Positions 51,591 through 60,907 of a stretch of 64,000 nt of DNA are shown piece by piece; position 1 is the stretch's first letter; every line of letters begins with the position of its first letter. The position numbers were made by a program, and so were the translations under genes. Under the pieces are notes generated by a model. The model saw only the letters and a program-made list of their open reading frames with translations, was not told the DNA's origin and made no database searches. The stretch is from Nonomuraea ceibae (GTDB lineage Bacteria; Actinomycetota; Actinomycetes; Streptosporangiales; Streptosporangiaceae), in NCBI RefSeq assembly GCF_019396325.1, contig NZ_JAHKRO010000023.1, forward strand, positions 1-64,000, in the 5' to 3' direction.

Positions 51591-53027
51591 GTGCTGAAGG
51601 GCGACGGCCGGCTCGGCCATGACCTGGACCCCCAAGACCGCGCTCCGAAGGATGCCTGTGGTGTCTTCGGCGTCTGGGCGCCAGGCGAGGAAGTTTCCAA
51701 ACTCACCTACTACGGGCTGTACGCGTTGCAGCACCGCGGCCAGGAGTCCGCGGGCATCGCGGTCAGCGAGGGCAGCCGCATCCTCGTCTACAAGGACATG
51801 GGCCTGGTGGCCCAGGTCTTCGACGAGTCGGTGCTGGGCACGCTGCGCGGCCACATCGCGGTGGGTCACTGCCGCTACTCCACGACGGGCTCCAGCGTGT
51901 GGGAGAACGCGCAGCCGACGCTGAGCTCGACCGAGGTGGGCGGTCTCGCGCTGGCCCACAACGGCAACCTGATCAACACCCCGGAGCTGGCCGAGCGGCT
52001 GGAGCCGGGCGCCACGCGGGCGACGACCGACACCGAGGTCCTGACCACGCTGCTGGCGCAGGATCGCAGCCGTTCCATCGAGGATTCGGCCGCTGAGCTG
52101 CTGCCGCAGGTCAAGGGCGCCTACTCGCTGGTGTTCATGGACGAGAAGACGCTGTACGCGGCCCGTGACCCGCAGGGCATCCGCCCGCTGGTGCTGGGCA
52201 GGCTGGAGCGCGGCTGGGTGGTCGCCTCGGAGACCGCGGCGCTCGACATCGTGGGCGCCACGTTCACCCGCGAGATCGAGCCGGGCGAGCTGCTGACGAT
52301 CGACGAGCGCGGGGTGAGGTCGCGCCGGTTCGCGCTGGCCGAGCCCAAGGGCTGCCTGTTCGAGTACGTCTACCTGGCCCGCCCCGACACGACGATCGCG
52401 GGCCGCGGCGTGCAGGTGACCCGGGTGGAGGTGGGCCGCGTGCTGGCCCGCGAGCACCCGGTGGAGGCCGACCTGGTGATCCCCACGCCCGAGTCGGGCA
52501 CCCCGGCGGCCGTGGGCTACGCCGAGGAGAGCGGCATCCCGTACGGCCAGGGCCTGGTGAAGAACTCGTACGTGGGCCGGACCTTCATCCAGCCGTCGCA
52601 GACGATCCGCCAGCTCGGCATCAGGCTGAAGCTCAACCCGCTGCGCGAGGTCGTCGAGGGCAAGCGGCTGGTCGTGGTGGACGACTCGATCGTGCGCGGC
52701 AACACGCAGCGGGCGATCGTGCGGATGCTGCGCGAGGCGGGCGCCCGTGAGGTGCACGTGCGGATCTCGTCGCCGCCGGTGGCGTGGCCGTGCTTCTACG
52801 GCATCGACTTCGCCACGCGGGCGGAGCTGATCGCGGGCTCGCTGTCGGTCGAGGAGATCCGCGCCTCGCTGGGCGCCGACTCGCTGGGCTACATCTCGCT
52901 CGAAGGGCTGACCGAGGCGACGACGATCCCGGCGGAGCGGCTGTGCCGGGCCTGTTTCGACGGCTCCTACCCCATCCCCATCGACCAGGACAACGTGGGC
53001 AAGTTCGTGTTGGAGAGCAAGGCATGA
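51591..53027 (+). CDS. purF: Amidophosphoribosyltransferase PurF
   Basis: A 478-residue first enzyme of purine synthesis. A short propeptide ends before the catalytic Cys (C23 in DACGVFGVW). Glutaminase landmarks are YALQHRGQESAGIA and GHCRYSTTGSS; the PRPP loop is RLVVVDDSIVRGNTQR. Cys in WPCFYGID and CRACF suit the [4Fe-4S] form as in Bacillus. GTG 51591 is supported by the leaderless -10 box. Coupled to purM by ATGA. Confidence 0.96.
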   Translation: MLKGDGRLGHDLDPQDRAPKDACGVFGVWAPGEEVSKLTYYGLYALQHRGQESAGIAVSEGSRILVYKDMGLVAQVFDESVLGTLRGHIAVGHCRYSTTGSSVWENAQPTLSSTEVGGLALAHNGNLINTPELAERLEPGATRATTDTEVLTTLLAQDRSRSIEDSAAELLPQVKGAYSLVFMDEKTLYAARDPQGIRPLVLGRLERGWVVASETAALDIVGATFTREIEPGELLTIDERGVRSRRFALAEPKGCLFEYVYLARPDTTIAGRGVQVTRVEVGRVLAREHPVEADLVIPTPESGTPAAVGYAEESGIPYGQGLVKNSYVGRTFIQPSQTIRQLGIRLKLNPLREVVEGKRLVVVDDSIVRGNTQRAIVRMLREAGAREVHVRISSPPVAWPCFYGIDFATRAELIAGSLSVEEIRASLGADSLGYISLEGLTEATTIPAERLCRACFDGSYPIPIDQDNVGKFVLESKA

Positions 53028-54049
53028 GCACGTACGAGGCGGCCGGGGTCGACATCGAGGCCGGTGAGCGCGCTGTCACGCTGATGAAGGACAAGGTGGC
53101 GCGGTCGCGGCGGCCGGAGGTGGTCGACGACGCGAGCGGGTTCGCCGGGCTGTTCGACGCCTCGGCGCTGCTGCGTTACAAGCGGCCGCTGCTGGCCACG
53201 TCCACCGACGGGGTCGGCACGAAGGTGATGCTCGCCCAGCAGTACGGCAAGCACGACACGATCGGCATCGACCTGGTCGGCATGGTGCTGGACGACCTGG
53301 TGGTGTGCGGGGCCGAGCCGCTGTTCATGACCGACTACATCGCGTGCGGCAAGGTGCTGCCGGAGCGGGTGGCGGAGATCGTCGGCGGCGTCGCCGAGGG
53401 CTGCCGGCTGGCCGGGGCGGCGCTGGTGGGCGGCGAGACGGCCGAGCATCCCGGCGCGATGGGCCCGGACGAGTACGACCTGGCGGGCGCGGGCACGGGC
53501 GTGGTGGAGGCCGACCGGATGCTGGGCCCGGCCCGGGTCCGCGAGGGTGACGTGGTGCTGGGGCTGGCGTCGTCGGGCGTCCACTCCAACGGCTATTCGC
53601 TGGTCCGCCACGTGATCGCCAACTCCGCGCTGACGCTCGACAGCGAGCCGCCCGAGCTGGGGCGGCCGCTGGGCGAGGAGCTGCTGGAGCCGACGCGCAT
53701 CTACTCGCTCGACTGCCTGGAGCTGGCCCGCGCGGTCGACGTGCACGCCTATTCGCACATCACGGGCGGCGGCGTCGAGGGCAACCTGTCGCGCTCGCTG
53801 CCGGAGCATCTCGACGCCCGGCTGGACCGTTCCTCCTGGACCCCGCCGGCGATCTTCGAGGTGCTGGCCGGTCACGGCGGCATCGCGCAGAAGGATCTCG
53901 ACCGCACCTTCAACCTGGGTGTCGGCATGGCGGCGATCGTGGCGGCCGGCGACGCCGACGCGGCGATCCGCCTGCTGGCCGGGCGGGGCCTGCCCGCGTG
54001 GGTGATGGGCGAGATCGTGCCCGGCTCGGGCCGGGCGGCCTACGCCTGA
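53024..54049 (+). CDS. purM: Phosphoribosylformylglycinamidine cyclo-ligase PurM
   Basis: A 341-residue AIR synthetase, step 5 of purine synthesis. Motifs: TSTDGVGTKVMLAQ, IGIDLVGMVLDDLVVCGAEP, LVGGETAEHPGAM, LGLASSGVHSNGYSLVR, HITGGGVEGNLSRSLP. Start by ATGA overlap with purF. The 3' end overlaps the CGNR gene by 10 bp. Confidence 0.96.
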   Translation: MSTYEAAGVDIEAGERAVTLMKDKVARSRRPEVVDDASGFAGLFDASALLRYKRPLLATSTDGVGTKVMLAQQYGKHDTIGIDLVGMVLDDLVVCGAEPLFMTDYIACGKVLPERVAEIVGGVAEGCRLAGAALVGGETAEHPGAMGPDEYDLAGAGTGVVEADRMLGPARVREGDVVLGLASSGVHSNGYSLVRHVIANSALTLDSEPPELGRPLGEELLEPTRIYSLDCLELARAVDVHAYSHITGGGVEGNLSRSLPEHLDARLDRSSWTPPAIFEVLAGHGGIAQKDLDRTFNLGVGMAAIVAAGDADAAIRLLAGRGLPAWVMGEIVPGSGRAAYA

Positions 54050-54591
54050 CCGCTCCTGGCCCGCTCGTAGTGGCGGGCCACCCGGACCCGGTTGCCGCAC
54101 AGCTCGGGCGAGCACCAGCGGCGTCGCGGGTGGGCGGGAAGGAACAGCATCCGGCAGCCCGGGGCCTCGCAGGACCTGATCCTGCTCGCTCCGGGCGTGC
54201 CGAGCAGCGTGATGGCGGCTTCGGCGAGCTCGGCGAGCAGCCGGTCGAGCGGCGCGGCGTCGCGGCGGGTCTCCACGCCGGAGCCGCCCAGGAACAGGTG
54301 GGTGGGGGCGGCGCGGGCCGCCTCGTTCAGCGCGGCGACGGCTGCGGCGGGCGGCGCCTGGCCCGCGACGACGGCCGTGACGGCCGCTTCGACGTGCGCG
54401 CGGAGCCGGTGCACCGCGGCGAGGCCGTCGGCCGTGAGCGGCTGCGGGAGGCCGCCCAGCCGGTCGGACTGGCGGGCCAGCCAGACGCCGAGGCCGTCGG
54501 CGGTGCCGAGGAAGTCCACGTCGCCCGCGGGCGTGCTGGCCCGCGTGTTGACCAGGTCCAGGGCCAGCGGCTCGCCTGTCAGCACGTCCAT
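54040..54591 (-). CDS. CGNR zinc-finger (ABATE domain) protein
   Basis: A 183-residue protein. An ABATE-type stress domain (about 1-125, LALDLVNTRASTP...) precedes the C-terminal CGNR zinc finger: CEAPGCRMLFLPAHPRRR, WCSPELCGNRVRVARHYER. Members are presumed DNA-binding regulators. ATG 54591. Confidence 0.9.
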   Translation of the reverse strand: MDVLTGEPLALDLVNTRASTPAGDVDFLGTADGLGVWLARQSDRLGGLPQPLTADGLAAVHRLRAHVEAAVTAVVAGQAPPAAAVAALNEAARAAPTHLFLGGSGVETRRDAAPLDRLLAELAEAAITLLGTPGASRIRSCEAPGCRMLFLPAHPRRRWCSPELCGNRVRVARHYERARSGQA

Positions 54592-54641
54592 GCCCTAATG
54601 GTACGTGGCGCCGTCGACACGTTATGGGCACGCACGACAAA

Positions 54642-54663
54642 GCCCCACGGTCACCCGTGGGGC
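54642..54663 (-). terminator. Terminator downstream of the DUF3073 gene
   Basis: GCCCCACGG and CCGTGGGGC (perfect 9-bp stem, 4-nt loop) are followed on the minus strand by TTTGTCG. Confidence 0.7.
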
Positions 54664-54722
54664 CCGACACTCGTTGAGCGGGTCCGCGCCGGAACGCGAA
54701 CCCACGTCACGCGGAGGAACGG

Positions 54723-54953
54723 CTATCGACGGCCGGAGGGACGATCATCGTCGTCGTCTCCGGCACCGTAGCCGTCGGCGTAATCGGCATAGCGATCCGC
54801 CAGCTCGTCGTTGAGGTCGTCGGCGTCGTCGTTGCGGCCGGGGTCACCGACCCCGAGTTCGTCGCGAAGTCGGTCAAGATCCGTGCCACCGCTGTTGTAC
54901 TTCAGCTGGCGAGCAACCTTGACCTGCTTGGCCTTTGCTCGGCCGCGCCCCAT
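54723..54953 (-). CDS. DUF3073 protein
   Basis: A 76-residue highly conserved actinobacterial protein: MGRGRAKAKQVKVARQLKY, NSGGTDLDRLRDELGV, then an acidic Asp-rich tail. ATG 54953 follows GAGGGGG. Function unknown; the basic start and acidic tail suggest nucleic-acid or ribosome association (guess). Confidence 0.9.
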   Translation of the reverse strand: MGRGRAKAKQVKVARQLKYNSGGTDLDRLRDELGVGDPGRNDDADDLNDELADRYADYADGYGAGDDDDDRPSGRR

Positions 54954-55105
54954 TGGCTCGACCCCCTCGTGTGGGGTCGTCCCCGACCCCTCGTCGCTAA
55001 CGCACCACACACTGACGCCGCCCTGACTTTGGGCGTCAGCCTATCGTTCGCCTATTACCGTACCTGTTTTGTGCCCAGCTCGGTACGTCGTATGGGCGCG
55101 GGGCG

Positions 55106-56185
<1,080 letters not shown>

Positions 56186-56292
56186 GGTAGTGACTCCCTG
56201 TCCGGTCCGCCGCCCCGTCGCGGCGGAGATCGCCTACCAGCGTAATGGGCGCCACAGTGCGAGCGCCGACGGCTTCATGACACGATGCGTGC

Positions 56293-57156
56293 GTGCTGCC
56301 CTATGCCGCCTACCTCCGCGTCTATGAGCCGCTGACCGCGTTCGCCGAGTCTGAGCGCAAGGTCTGGGCCGACTATGCCGACTCCAACGACCGCCCGCGC
56401 CGCGCCAACGCGCTCCAGGTCGAGCACGGCGAGGCCGTCAGGCGGCTGCTCGGCGCCCCTCCCGAGCTGGTCCCCTCGCAGGAGAGCCCCAACGCCTACC
56501 TGCGGCGCGTGGAGGACCGGCTGTACGTGTGCCCCTGGCAGACCCGGCTGCGCTCCTGGCTGGCCTTCTCGAAGCTGCGCGGGAGCACTCCGGCCAAGCT
56601 GATGGACCGCATCGTCTCCAAGACGATCGCCGACCAGACGGCCGACGACTTCGACCGCTACAAGCGCGCCGGCGGCTCGTCGGCGCTGCGCACCCACATC
56701 CGCACCACGGCGTGGCACGTGCCGCCGTCATGGTTCGTGCCTTTCGACGGGAACGAGCGCTGGCTGGTGCTCGGCTCCTCCACACCCGGGCAGGACGTGA
56801 CCACCACGACGGGGCGCAACCTCATCTACGTGACGTCCATGGCGCAGGCCCGGAGGCGGGCGGCGCGGGCGCTGCAGGTGCTGCGCCGCCATCTGGGCGA
56901 CACCTCGCCCAACTTCGACGTGGAGGACGTGGCGCGGTGGCTGGAGGAGTTCCATCCGCACTCGCTGGTCGAGCTCGACTACGGCGGTCTGGTGCATCTG
57001 ATGGACGACGACGCCCTCCAGGCGGACCAGTCGGTTGCGGAGCTTTCGGCCGCTTTGACGGGTCTGGACACGGGTCAAGAAGAACTTGCCTATGCCATGT
57101 ACCAGAGGGTCATCCTTCGCTGGAAGTCAATGCAACTTCTGGAATCTGCCAACTGA
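56293..57156 (+). CDS. Conserved actinobacterial hypothetical protein (DUF8083-like)
   Basis: A 287-residue soluble protein starting MLPYAAYLRVYEPLTAF. It contains helical and basic segments (TTTTGRNLIYVTSMAQARRRAARAL) and no catalytic motif that I recognise. It resembles a family found next to bldC in actinomycetes. The start is GTG at 56293. Function unknown. Confidence 0.75.
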   Translation: MLPYAAYLRVYEPLTAFAESERKVWADYADSNDRPRRANALQVEHGEAVRRLLGAPPELVPSQESPNAYLRRVEDRLYVCPWQTRLRSWLAFSKLRGSTPAKLMDRIVSKTIADQTADDFDRYKRAGGSSALRTHIRTTAWHVPPSWFVPFDGNERWLVLGSSTPGQDVTTTTGRNLIYVTSMAQARRRAARALQVLRRHLGDTSPNFDVEDVARWLEEFHPHSLVELDYGGLVHLMDDDALQADQSVAELSAALTGLDTGQEELAYAMYQRVILRWKSMQLLESAN

Positions 57157-57479
57157 ACCCCAATACGACGCTCTGACCTGCATGAGTAGGTCACGACTCG
57201 CGGCTGCTCTCTTCTGCGAACTGAGTAGTTTGCCGTTTTCACTGCGATACCACGAAACGTGTCGCTAGAATCACCGAGCGTGACATCGCCATGGGGGCGG
57301 GCAGTTGGGTCAAAGAAGGGCTCGCCAATCGCTCTGCGTGGCGGTATGGTCACATCGGGTGATGCCGCATATGGCTCAGAAAGCCGCACGCTCTGCGCCA
57401 TAGGGGGACATCCGTGACACGCGCAAAAGCAGTCACAGGATCGCGCTAAGCCGGTCCACACGGAGGAGAGGCCGCACAA
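57157..57479 (+). other. Intergenic region upstream of bldC
   Basis: There is no gene in these 323 bases. They presumably contain the bldC promoter and a long leader. CTAGAAT-like (57265-57271) could be a -10. The strong RBS GGAGGAGAGG lies about 9-18 nt before the bldC ATG. I see no riboswitch-like structure. Confidence 0.4.
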
Positions 57480-57683
57480 ATGTCAGCTCGTACACCCGAG
57501 GCCGAGCCGCTGCTCACGCCCGCCGAGGTCGCGACCATGTTCAGGGTCGACCCCAAGACCGTTACCAGGTGGGCCAAGGCGGGCAAGTTGACGTCGATTC
57601 GCACCCTCGGCGGTCACCGGCGTTACCGGGAGACCGAGGTCCGCGCACTGCTCGCGGGGATTCCGCAGCAGCGTTCGGAGTAG
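57480..57683 (+). CDS. bldC: Developmental regulator BldC
   Basis: A 67-residue MerR-like single-domain DNA-binding protein: LLTPAEVATMFRVDPKTVTR, WAKAGKLTSIRTLGGHRRYR, ETEVRALL. It matches Streptomyces BldC, which binds cooperatively to direct repeats and sets the timing of sporulation. RBS GGAGGAGAGG; a terminator hairpin lies downstream. Confidence 0.95.
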   Translation: MSARTPEAEPLLTPAEVATMFRVDPKTVTRWAKAGKLTSIRTLGGHRRYRETEVRALLAGIPQQRSE

Positions 57684-57769
57684 TTACGAACCTCAGGGGG
57701 GTTGAACGGTGGGCCAGGTCCGCACGACCCGGTCCACCCCTGTGACGATACGACGTCGCACGTGGGAGC

Positions 57770-57791
57770 TGGCGCCGCCCGCCCGGCGCCA
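57770..57791 (+). terminator. Terminator downstream of bldC
   Basis: TGGCGCCG and CGGCGCCA (perfect 8-bp stem, 6-nt loop) followed by TTTCT. Confidence 0.7.
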
Positions 57792-57803
57792 TTTCTCCAC
57801 CGG

Positions 57804-58457
57804 TCAGCCGTGCTGCTCCAGCAGCCGGCGCGCGTCGGGGTCGTGCCGGGCGGCGACGCCGAGCAACGCCACCATCTGCTCGACGAGCATGCGTTCGAGC
57901 GTGGCCCGCTCGATGTCGCGGTGCTCCAGCCAGTCGAGCCCCGCCGTCTCCACCGAGGCGATCCATGAGCGCAGCGTCGCCCGCAGCACCGGGGTCGGCT
58001 CCTCGACGCGCATCTGCCGCTGGACGAGCCGGAAGAGCCGCTGCCGGACCCCGTCGACGATCTCCCCGACCTCGCCGGTCCGGTTGGCCGGCCCGCCGCG
58101 CAGCAGCGCCGCGAACCCCGCCGCGTGCTCTTCCACGAAGTCGAAGTAGCGCCCGAGCCCCGAGGCCAGCTCGCCGAGCAGACCGGCGCCGTCATGCGCG
58201 CGCGGCCGCGCCTCCCGCAGCCGCGCCTCCAGCTGGCCGGCCGCGCTTCTCAGCGCCGCCACGTAGAGCTCCTGCTTGCCGCCGAAGTAGTGATAGACCA
58301 GCGCCCGCGACGCCCCGGCCGCCGAGGCCACGTCGTCGATCGTGACGTCCTCGGCGTCCCGGGCGCCGAACAGCTCCAGAGCCGCCGCCATGAGCTCCTC
58401 GCGCCGCCGGTCGACGCTCAGCCTGCGCCGGGGCGGACGCGCCGTCTCGGGTGTCAC
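57804..58457 (-). CDS. TetR-family regulator
   Basis: A 217-residue regulator with N-terminal HTH (ELMAAALELFGARDAEDVTI, DDVASAAGASRALVYHYFGG). The C-terminal ligand domain is of unknown specificity. GTG 58457. It converges on bldC and diverges from the LacI gene. Confidence 0.9.
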   Translation of the reverse strand: MTPETARPPRRRLSVDRRREELMAAALELFGARDAEDVTIDDVASAAGASRALVYHYFGGKQELYVAALRSAAGQLEARLREARPRAHDGAGLLGELASGLGRYFDFVEEHAAGFAALLRGGPANRTGEVGEIVDGVRQRLFRLVQRQMRVEEPTPVLRATLRSWIASVETAGLDWLEHRDIERATLERMLVEQMVALLGVAARHDPDARRLLEQHG

Positions 58458-58579
58458 CCCTGCACAGTATCCGAGCCCTGACCAGTGGAGATCGGGTCGT
58501 TGGCGACAAGGCCGTACCCTGCGGCGAACTCGATCGTTTGGTGGTACAGGTGCCCAACTTCGCATCGCGGGGGAGACAC

Positions 58580-59632
58580 ATGTCAGGACCGCCCGTCAAG
58601 ACTCCGACCATCACCGACATGAGAGAGGTAGATACGCTGCCCCGGCCCAGGCCCACCATCCGCAACGTCGCCGAACGAGCCGGCGTCTCGAAATCGCTGG
58701 TCTCCCTCGTGCTGCGCGGATCCCCGCACGTGAGCGAGCACCGGCGCCAGGCAGTGCTCCAGGCCGCCCGCGAGCTCGGCTACCGGCCGAACGCGGTCGC
58801 CCGCAGCCTGGTCGAAGGCCGTACTCACCTCGTCGGCGCGCTCGTCGCCGACCTGCACAATCCCTTCTACGCCGAGTTCCTCGACGGCCTGCAGGAGAGC
58901 CTGCACGGCGACGGGTTACGCATGCTGATCGGCAACAGCCAGTGGGATCCCGCCTTCGAGGACGAGGCCGTGGAGGCCTTCCTGGAGCTGCGGGTCGACG
59001 GGCTGGTCCTCCTGGGCATCCCGCCGACCAGCGCCACCCTGATCGAGGCGACCTCCTACACCCCGACGGTCGTCGTCGGGGAACGTGACATCGAGCTCGA
59101 AGGCGTCGACATCGTCGTCGACGACGACCGGCTCGGCGCCCGGCTGGCCATCGACCACCTGGTCGAGGCCGGGCACAAGCGCATCGCGCACATCGAGGGC
59201 CCGCGGCCCTCCCGCTGCGAGGGCTACCTCGTGGCCATGCGCAGGCACTCCCTCGCCCCGTACATCATGGTCGAAGCCGCGGAGTCGACCGAGAACGGCG
59301 GCCACGACGCCGCCATCGCCCTCCTGACCCGGGACCCCAGGCCCACGGCGATCTTCGCCGCCAACGACGTGCTCGCGCTCGGCGTGCTCTCCGCCGCCAC
59401 CGAGCTGGGCCTGCGCGTCCCCGAAGACCTCTCCGTGGTCGGCTACGACAACACCCACCTGTCGGCCTCGAACCACGTCTCGCTCACCTCGGTGGACCAG
59501 CCGCGCCGCGCCATGGGCCGGTCGGCCGCCACGCTGCTGAGCGACCGCATCTCCGAGCCGGGCAAGGGCGCCCGGTTGCGCGAAATCACGCCCGAGCTGA
59601 TCGTGCGCCGCAGCACGGGTCCGGCCCAATAG
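58580..59632 (+). CDS. LacI-family transcriptional regulator
   Basis: A 350-residue regulator. HTH and hinge at about 22-75: PTIRNVAERAGVSKSLVSLV, LRGSPHVSEHRR, LGYRPNAVARSLV. The periplasmic-binding-type effector domain includes GALVADLHNPFYAEFLDGL, VDDDRLGARLAIDHL and AIFAANDVLALGVL. It probably controls a sugar-use operon outside the immediate neighbourhood or the GH20 gene 1.3 kb downstream. ATG 58580 with RBS GGGGGAG. Confidence 0.92.
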   Translation: MSGPPVKTPTITDMREVDTLPRPRPTIRNVAERAGVSKSLVSLVLRGSPHVSEHRRQAVLQAARELGYRPNAVARSLVEGRTHLVGALVADLHNPFYAEFLDGLQESLHGDGLRMLIGNSQWDPAFEDEAVEAFLELRVDGLVLLGIPPTSATLIEATSYTPTVVVGERDIELEGVDIVVDDDRLGARLAIDHLVEAGHKRIAHIEGPRPSRCEGYLVAMRRHSLAPYIMVEAAESTENGGHDAAIALLTRDPRPTAIFAANDVLALGVLSAATELGLRVPEDLSVVGYDNTHLSASNHVSLTSVDQPRRAMGRSAATLLSDRISEPGKGARLREITPELIVRRSTGPAQ

Positions 59633-59750
59633 CGGGCCAAAGCTGGGTCAACACGCCCCGTGACCGCGCCCCCCGGCTGTTTACTCGTCAGGGTCATGCT
59701 AATTGTGGCCGGATTCGGTCCGGCCACGATCTGATCCGGGGGGAACAGTC

Positions 59751-59999
59751 ATGCGTGATCCGGAACTGGTGTCCTGCGCCCAGCGCGCGGCGGCCGAGCT
59801 CGAACGCGCCTGGGCGCAGTGGCGGGCCGGGCGCGGGCGGGGGACGGACGTCGGCGCGGAATCCGTGGCCAGCTACGTCGCACACTCCCTCGACCACCCG
59901 TGGGGCCGCCCCCGCGTCGTGCTCGGCCTGGACGCCGAGGACGCGCGGGAGCTGGCCGCCCTGCTGCAGCGGCAGGAGGTCGGCGAACACGTCTGGTGA
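59751..59999 (+). CDS. Small actinobacterial hypothetical protein
   Basis: An 82-residue helical protein (MRDPELVSCAQRAAAELERA...VVLGLDAEDARELAALLQ). ATG 59751 has RBS GGGGGGA. No family name is recognised, but composition and RBS support a real gene. Confidence 0.7.
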   Translation: MRDPELVSCAQRAAAELERAWAQWRAGRGRGTDVGAESVASYVAHSLDHPWGRPRVVLGLDAEDARELAALLQRQEVGEHVW

Positions 60000-60033
60000 G
60001 GCGTTTCGCGGCTCCCCGGGGGCGGGTTTCACG

Positions 60034-60039
60034 TAAGTT
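60034..60039 (+). promoter_or_regulatory. -10 box of the amidase gene (leaderless)
   Basis: TAAGTT lies 7 nt before ATG 60047. Confidence 0.5.
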
Positions 60040-60046
60040 GGAGCCC

Positions 60047-60907
60047 ATGCGCGCTCTACCCGCCTCCGTCCTGGCCGCCTGCGGCCTGATCGTCTCCGCG
60101 TGCGGCGGCGCCGGTTCCGGCGGGACCGCCGCCGGTCAGGCCGCCAACCCGGCCGCCACGCAGGCGGGCTCCCAGGCACGCACCCCGGCCGTCGTCACGG
60201 ACGAGTCGGGCACGCCCGCCCCCGCCGAGCGGGCCCCGGCGCCCAAGCCGCTGGAGGGCAAGACGGTCGTCATCGACCCCGGCCACAACGGCGGCAACGC
60301 GCGCAACCCGAAGGCGATCAACCGCAAGGTCAACGTGCTGACCCAGTGGAAGGCGTGCGACACGACGGGCACCGCCACCAACGACGGCTATTCGGAGGCG
60401 GCCTTCACCTGGGACGTCTCCAAGCGGCTCGTCAAGATCCTCAAGAACCGCGGCGCCACGGTCAAGCTCACCCGCTCCAGCAACACCGGCGTCGGGCCGT
60501 GCATCACCGAGCGGGCCGCCATCGGCAACCGCAGCAAGGCCGACGCCGCGATCTCGGTGCACGCCGACGGCTCCGCCCCGGCCAACCACGGCTTCCACGT
60601 GATCATGCCGAAGAAGATCAACGGCCCGGTGGACCCGGTGGTCAAGCAGTCGTCCGACCTGGGCGTGGCCGTGCGTGACGCCTTCCGCAAGGGCACCGGG
60701 CTGCCCTACTCCACCTACATCGGCAACAAGGCCCTCGACTACCGCAACGACCTGGGCGGGCTCAACCTGTCGACGGTGCCGAAGATCTTCGTCGAGTGCG
60801 GCAACATGCGCAACGCGGCCGAGGCGGCCAAATTCCGTGACGCCCAGTTCCGCCAGCGCATCGCCCTGGCTTTGGCCAACGGTTTGCAGCACTATCTCAC
60901 TACATGA
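60047..60907 (+). CDS. N-acetylmuramoyl-L-alanine amidase (Amidase_3, lipoprotein)
   Basis: A 286-residue zinc amidase that cuts the bond between MurNAc and the stem peptide. Signal peptide with lipobox IVSAC (C19), then a Pro/Ala linker. The catalytic domain (about 72-286) has His in VVIDPGHNGGN, Glu in YSEAAFTW, His in ISVHADGS and catalytic Glu in VECGNMRN. The start is supported by a leaderless -10 box. Coupled to the hexosaminidase gene by ATGA, so the two act together on peptidoglycan or its fragments. Confidence 0.93.
   Translation: MRALPASVLAACGLIVSACGGAGSGGTAAGQAANPAATQAGSQARTPAVVTDESGTPAPAERAPAPKPLEGKTVVIDPGHNGGNARNPKAINRKVNVLTQWKACDTTGTATNDGYSEAAFTWDVSKRLVKILKNRGATVKLTRSSNTGVGPCITERAAIGNRSKADAAISVHADGSAPANHGFHVIMPKKINGPVDPVVKQSSDLGVAVRDAFRKGTGLPYSTYIGNKALDYRNDLGGLNLSTVPKIFVECGNMRNAAEAAKFRDAQFRQRIALALANGLQHYLTT

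Noticed and set aside
55082..55096. GGTACGTCGTATGGG as a third site for the TetR protein
   Set aside because: Only a half-site matches, it is about 130 bp from the nearest start, and there is no symmetric partner.
57480..57683. Small MerR-like protein as an excisionase
   Set aside because: Sequence matches BldC closely and it lies 37 kb from the integrase.
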